A DNA stretch of 64,000 bases from Bradyrhizobium sediminis (GTDB lineage Bacteria > Pseudomonadota > Alphaproteobacteria > Rhizobiales > Xanthobacteraceae). Positions 62,901-64,000 of this stretch are shown here, in pieces (position 1 is the stretch's first letter; each line of letters begins with the position of its first letter). Location of the stretch: positions 1,610,001-1,674,000 of the forward strand of contig NZ_CP076135.1 in assembly GCF_018736105.1 (NCBI RefSeq), in the 5' to 3' direction. The notes beneath the pieces were generated by a model. That model saw only the letters and a list, made by a program, of their open reading frames with translations. It made no database searches and was not told the DNA's origin. A program made the position numbers and the translations under genes.

Positions 62901-63416
62901 ATTGAGGATCGGCATCAGGGCTGCGGCAAAGATCTGTTCGCTCTGGTGCGCGAGCGTGGAGGATTGGCAGCCATGATCGTCGCCGGCCAGCGCCAGAACC
63001 CCGCCATGCCGCGCCGAGCCCGCCGAATTGGCGTGCTTCAGCGCGTCGGCCGAGCGATCCACGCCGGGCCCCTTGCCGTACCAGATCCCGAACACGCCAT
63101 CGACCTTGGCGCCGGGAAACAGTCCTACCTGCTGGCTGCCCCAGACCGCGGTTGCCGCAAGGTCCTCGTTCAGTCCGGGGACAAAAGCGATATCGTGCGA
63201 CTGCAGGAACGGTTTGGCGCGCCACAACGCGTTGTCGTACATGCCGAGCGGCGAGCCGCGATAACCGGAGATGAATCCGGCGGTGTTGAGCCCCTGGATG
63301 CGGTCGCGTTCGCGCTGCAGCATCGGCAGCCGCACCAGCGCCTGGGTTCCGGAAAGGTAGATCCGCTTGGCCTCGAGCCGGTACTTGTCGTCCAACCCGA
63401 CCTGCATCAGGGTCAT
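59937..63416 (-). CDS. Indolepyruvate ferredoxin oxidoreductase, fused alpha-beta form
   Basis: 1159 residues from the ATG at 63414-63416, with GGAG 8 nt upstream. A thiamin diphosphate and Fe-S enzyme that oxidatively decarboxylates aryl- or branched-chain 2-oxo acids to acyl-CoA. Order: alpha N-terminal domain (TAGFISGYRGSPLGMYDNAL); ThDP part (YFCSGCPHNTSTKVPEG, GIGCHGMALSIP, IFQNLGDGTYTHSGLLA); a Cys-rich segment (CEGCGDCSQTSNCVSVQPLD, CNKDYSCVEGFCPSF); and the gamma-type domain from about residue 720 (NILVTGIGGTGVITIGALLG), then a C-terminal DUF6537-like part. This long single-chain type is typical of aerobic proteobacteria. Confidence 0.93.
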   Translation of the reverse strand: MTLMQVGLDDKYRLEAKRIYLSGTQALVRLPMLQRERDRIQGLNTAGFISGYRGSPLGMYDNALWRAKPFLQSHDIAFVPGLNEDLAATAVWGSQQVGLFPGAKVDGVFGIWYGKGPGVDRSADALKHANSAGSARHGGVLALAGDDHGCQSSTLAHQSEQIFAAALMPILNPATLQDYLDLGTYGFALSRFSGCWVGFKAISETVESSASIYSDPSRIQVVLPTDFEMPPGGLNIRWPDPPLEAERRLHGAKMAAVAAFARANQLDRVVLDSKPARLGIIATGKAYLDLRQAMADLGISERDAQELGLRIYKVAMTWPLEENGAKGFAEGLQDVLVVEEKRGFIEDQLVRILYNMDASRRPSVVGKRDESGAVLLPSEGELTPTMVAAALVSRLRRLGHQSPALEQRLARLEAFEHPATVRAPLALQRTPYFCSGCPHNTSTKVPEGSRAMAGIGCHGMALSIPSRRTATISHMGAEGVNWIGQAPFTSEPHIFQNLGDGTYTHSGLLALRAASASGVSITYKILYNDAVAMTGGQPAEGGLTVSQIAHQVWAEGAKRVAVVSDDPAKYPSKDYFPQGATVHHRRELDQVQRELREVKGLTVMIYDQTCAAEKRRRRKRGLYPDPPKRVFINDLVCEGCGDCSQTSNCVSVQPLDTEFGRKRQIDQSNCNKDYSCVEGFCPSFVTVHGGTLKKAETSAVDSGQLFADLPLPPRRELDGPYNILVTGIGGTGVITIGALLGMAAHLDGRGCSALDFTGLSQKNGAVMSHVRIAPAPEDIATVRIASGGADLILGCDIVVSANDTALSRVERGATRAIVNADLQPTASFVMNPDIDFEMNAMQGALREAIGDRNLDILDATGIASALMGDSIATNSFLLGYAFQKGTIPLSLEAILRAIEINGAAIEMNKQAFSWGRLAAHDLARVRSVIQFRSRAAAPATRTLDETIAYRAKFLSEYQDQSYADSYLAAVARVRTAETKTAPGSSELTEAVAKNLFKLMAYKDEYEVARLYTDGSFAAKLGEKFDGDVRLKFYLAPPVFARRDKATGHLLKKEYGGWMMHAFRQLARLKFLRGTAFDPFGYTAERKTERRLIDDYLAMIEQRSANLKDEQIPLLARLARLPETIRGYGHIKEQSIGKAMAEKARLEAELENNCLAVAAE

Positions 63417-63686
63417 CTCGTTGCTCCGTTAAATCGTCAGGGGGAGGGCGTGGCGAGGAGTCTTGTTGTTCGTTATTGGACGCTATCCGGACGGCGGCCG
63501 ACTGCAAGCCGGTCAAATCCAGCGCGGCAGTGAAAACCATATGCCGTCAATGTCAATATCGGTTTGCGCGGGCCTCACCCGGCGGGTGTGGGTGGCAGCG
63601 CGTCATGGCAGCGCACGTTGCTGCTGCGTTCGCATCCGACGAAGCATGTAGTCTCTGGAAAATCAGGCCGCAGCCATGCGGCCGTC

Positions 63687-64000
63687 TCAGCCGTTGCGCG
63701 ATCCGTAAGCGAGGTCGCGGCTGCGCAGCCGGCCGCGGCGGATCGACCACTGCTCATTGTAGTTGTTGCGCATCGCATCGGCGAGCGCCGGGCGCGCATT
63801 CAATTGCCGTTCCGGGATGCAGGCGATGATCGCGTTGCGGTCTTCGATGCCCTGCTCGTCGACGACCCATACCTTCAAGCTGTCGCCGGCGAGCCGCGCC
63901 GCAATCCGGTCGGGCAGCGGATCGATGTCGTTCTTCACCAGGACGTTCATGACGATGCGGCCGCCCGGCGCCAGCCGCGCGCGGATCGCCTCGCAGGTCT
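63687..64000 (-). CDS. C-terminal part of a SAM-dependent methyltransferase/spermidine synthase-like protein (runs off the window)
   Basis: The frame enters at the right edge as TCEAIRARLAPGGRIVMNVL, continues VKNDIDPLPDRIAARLAGDS, LKVWVVDEQGIEDRNAIIAC and ends at 63687 in RGRLRSRDLAYGSRNG. The APGG-R-IVMNV strand is the motif after the active site in Rossmann methyltransferases and spermidine synthase relatives. The catalytic part is beyond the window, so the family call is tentative. The 270 bp between it and the oxidoreductase show no gene. Confidence 0.6.
   Translation of the reverse strand, partial: TCEAIRARLAPGGRIVMNVLVKNDIDPLPDRIAARLAGDSLKVWVVDEQGIEDRNAIIACIPERQLNARPALADAMRNNYNEQWSIRRGRLRSRDLAYGSRNG

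Noticed and set aside
60583..63540. 985-codon frame alongside the indolepyruvate oxidoreductase
   Set aside because: A same-strand shadow in another frame, Arg/Ala/Gly-rich and without motifs.

Overview
The window is ordinary high-GC alphaproteobacterial chromosome. Gene content and protein sequence point to the Bradyrhizobium/Rhodopseudomonas group (Nitrobacteraceae). Reasons: a badH-badI-aliB/badR cluster very like that of Rhodopseudomonas palustris, DUF1236, DUF3096 and TIGR02301 proteins, the alphaproteobacterial F1-ATPase zeta subunit (DUF1476), and several copies of the Bradyrhizobium-type intergenic palindromes. The species assignment is inference. No plasmid, phage, insertion sequence, transposase or CRISPR array was seen.

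Layout. 0-9 kb is housekeeping: the start of a family-4 uracil-DNA glycosylase (partial), ETF-ubiquinone oxidoreductase, a secreted TPR protein, ispE, a polyprenyl diphosphate synthase, a DUF2007/methyltransferase pair and an S49 peptidase. 9-18.6 kb has glyQ-glyS, a 0.9-kb repeat-filled gap, DUF1236 and DUF3096 proteins, pyruvate phosphate dikinase with a long Lys/Ala tail, and a cell wall hydrolase. 18.6-22.3 kb is the de novo NAD operon nadA-nadB-nadC, with a strong palindromic operator candidate just upstream of nadA. An MFS transporter and an AcuI-type reductase follow. 26-30.6 kb holds two chemoreceptors with almost identical signalling domains. 30.7-37 kb runs leftward: a DUF2339 membrane protein, a Nudix-winged-helix NAD regulator (NadQ/NrtR type, the likely reader of the nadA operator), a dual-specificity phosphatase, and an overlapping ygfZ-tag-HD hydrolase operon. 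37-45.8 kb has dihydroorotase, two Nudix hydrolases, an SRAP protein, a racemase-like protein, a GNAT acetyltransferase, an FAD-linked dehydrogenase and the Sua5-type tRNA modification enzyme. A tRNA-Pro(CGG) gene follows at 45.87 kb.

From 46 kb the content is more accessory: a LysR-controlled Bug-type solute-binding protein with a tartrate/malate-type dehydrogenase, a DUF1330/HxlR pair, secreted SRPBCC and TPR proteins, then a shortened cyclohexanecarboxylate module (aliB-badI-badH with divergent badR and a perfect 20-bp palindrome between). Next is a small (micro)anaerobic-looking unit: two FNR/FixK-like boxes, a divergent pair of small envelope proteins, and then an ATP synthase epsilon subunit with no other atp genes nearby, followed directly by a zeta-subunit (DUF1476) gene. 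An alpha/beta hydrolase, a 1159-residue indolepyruvate ferredoxin oxidoreductase and the C-terminal part of a SAM-dependent methyltransferase/spermidine-synthase-like protein close the window.

The most interesting points are: the NAD regulator and its probable operator in one window; the detached epsilon+zeta F1 inhibitor pair beside oxygen-type boxes; the truncated bad cluster with a clean BadR site; the histone-H1-like tail on PPDK; and concerted evolution of the two chemoreceptors.
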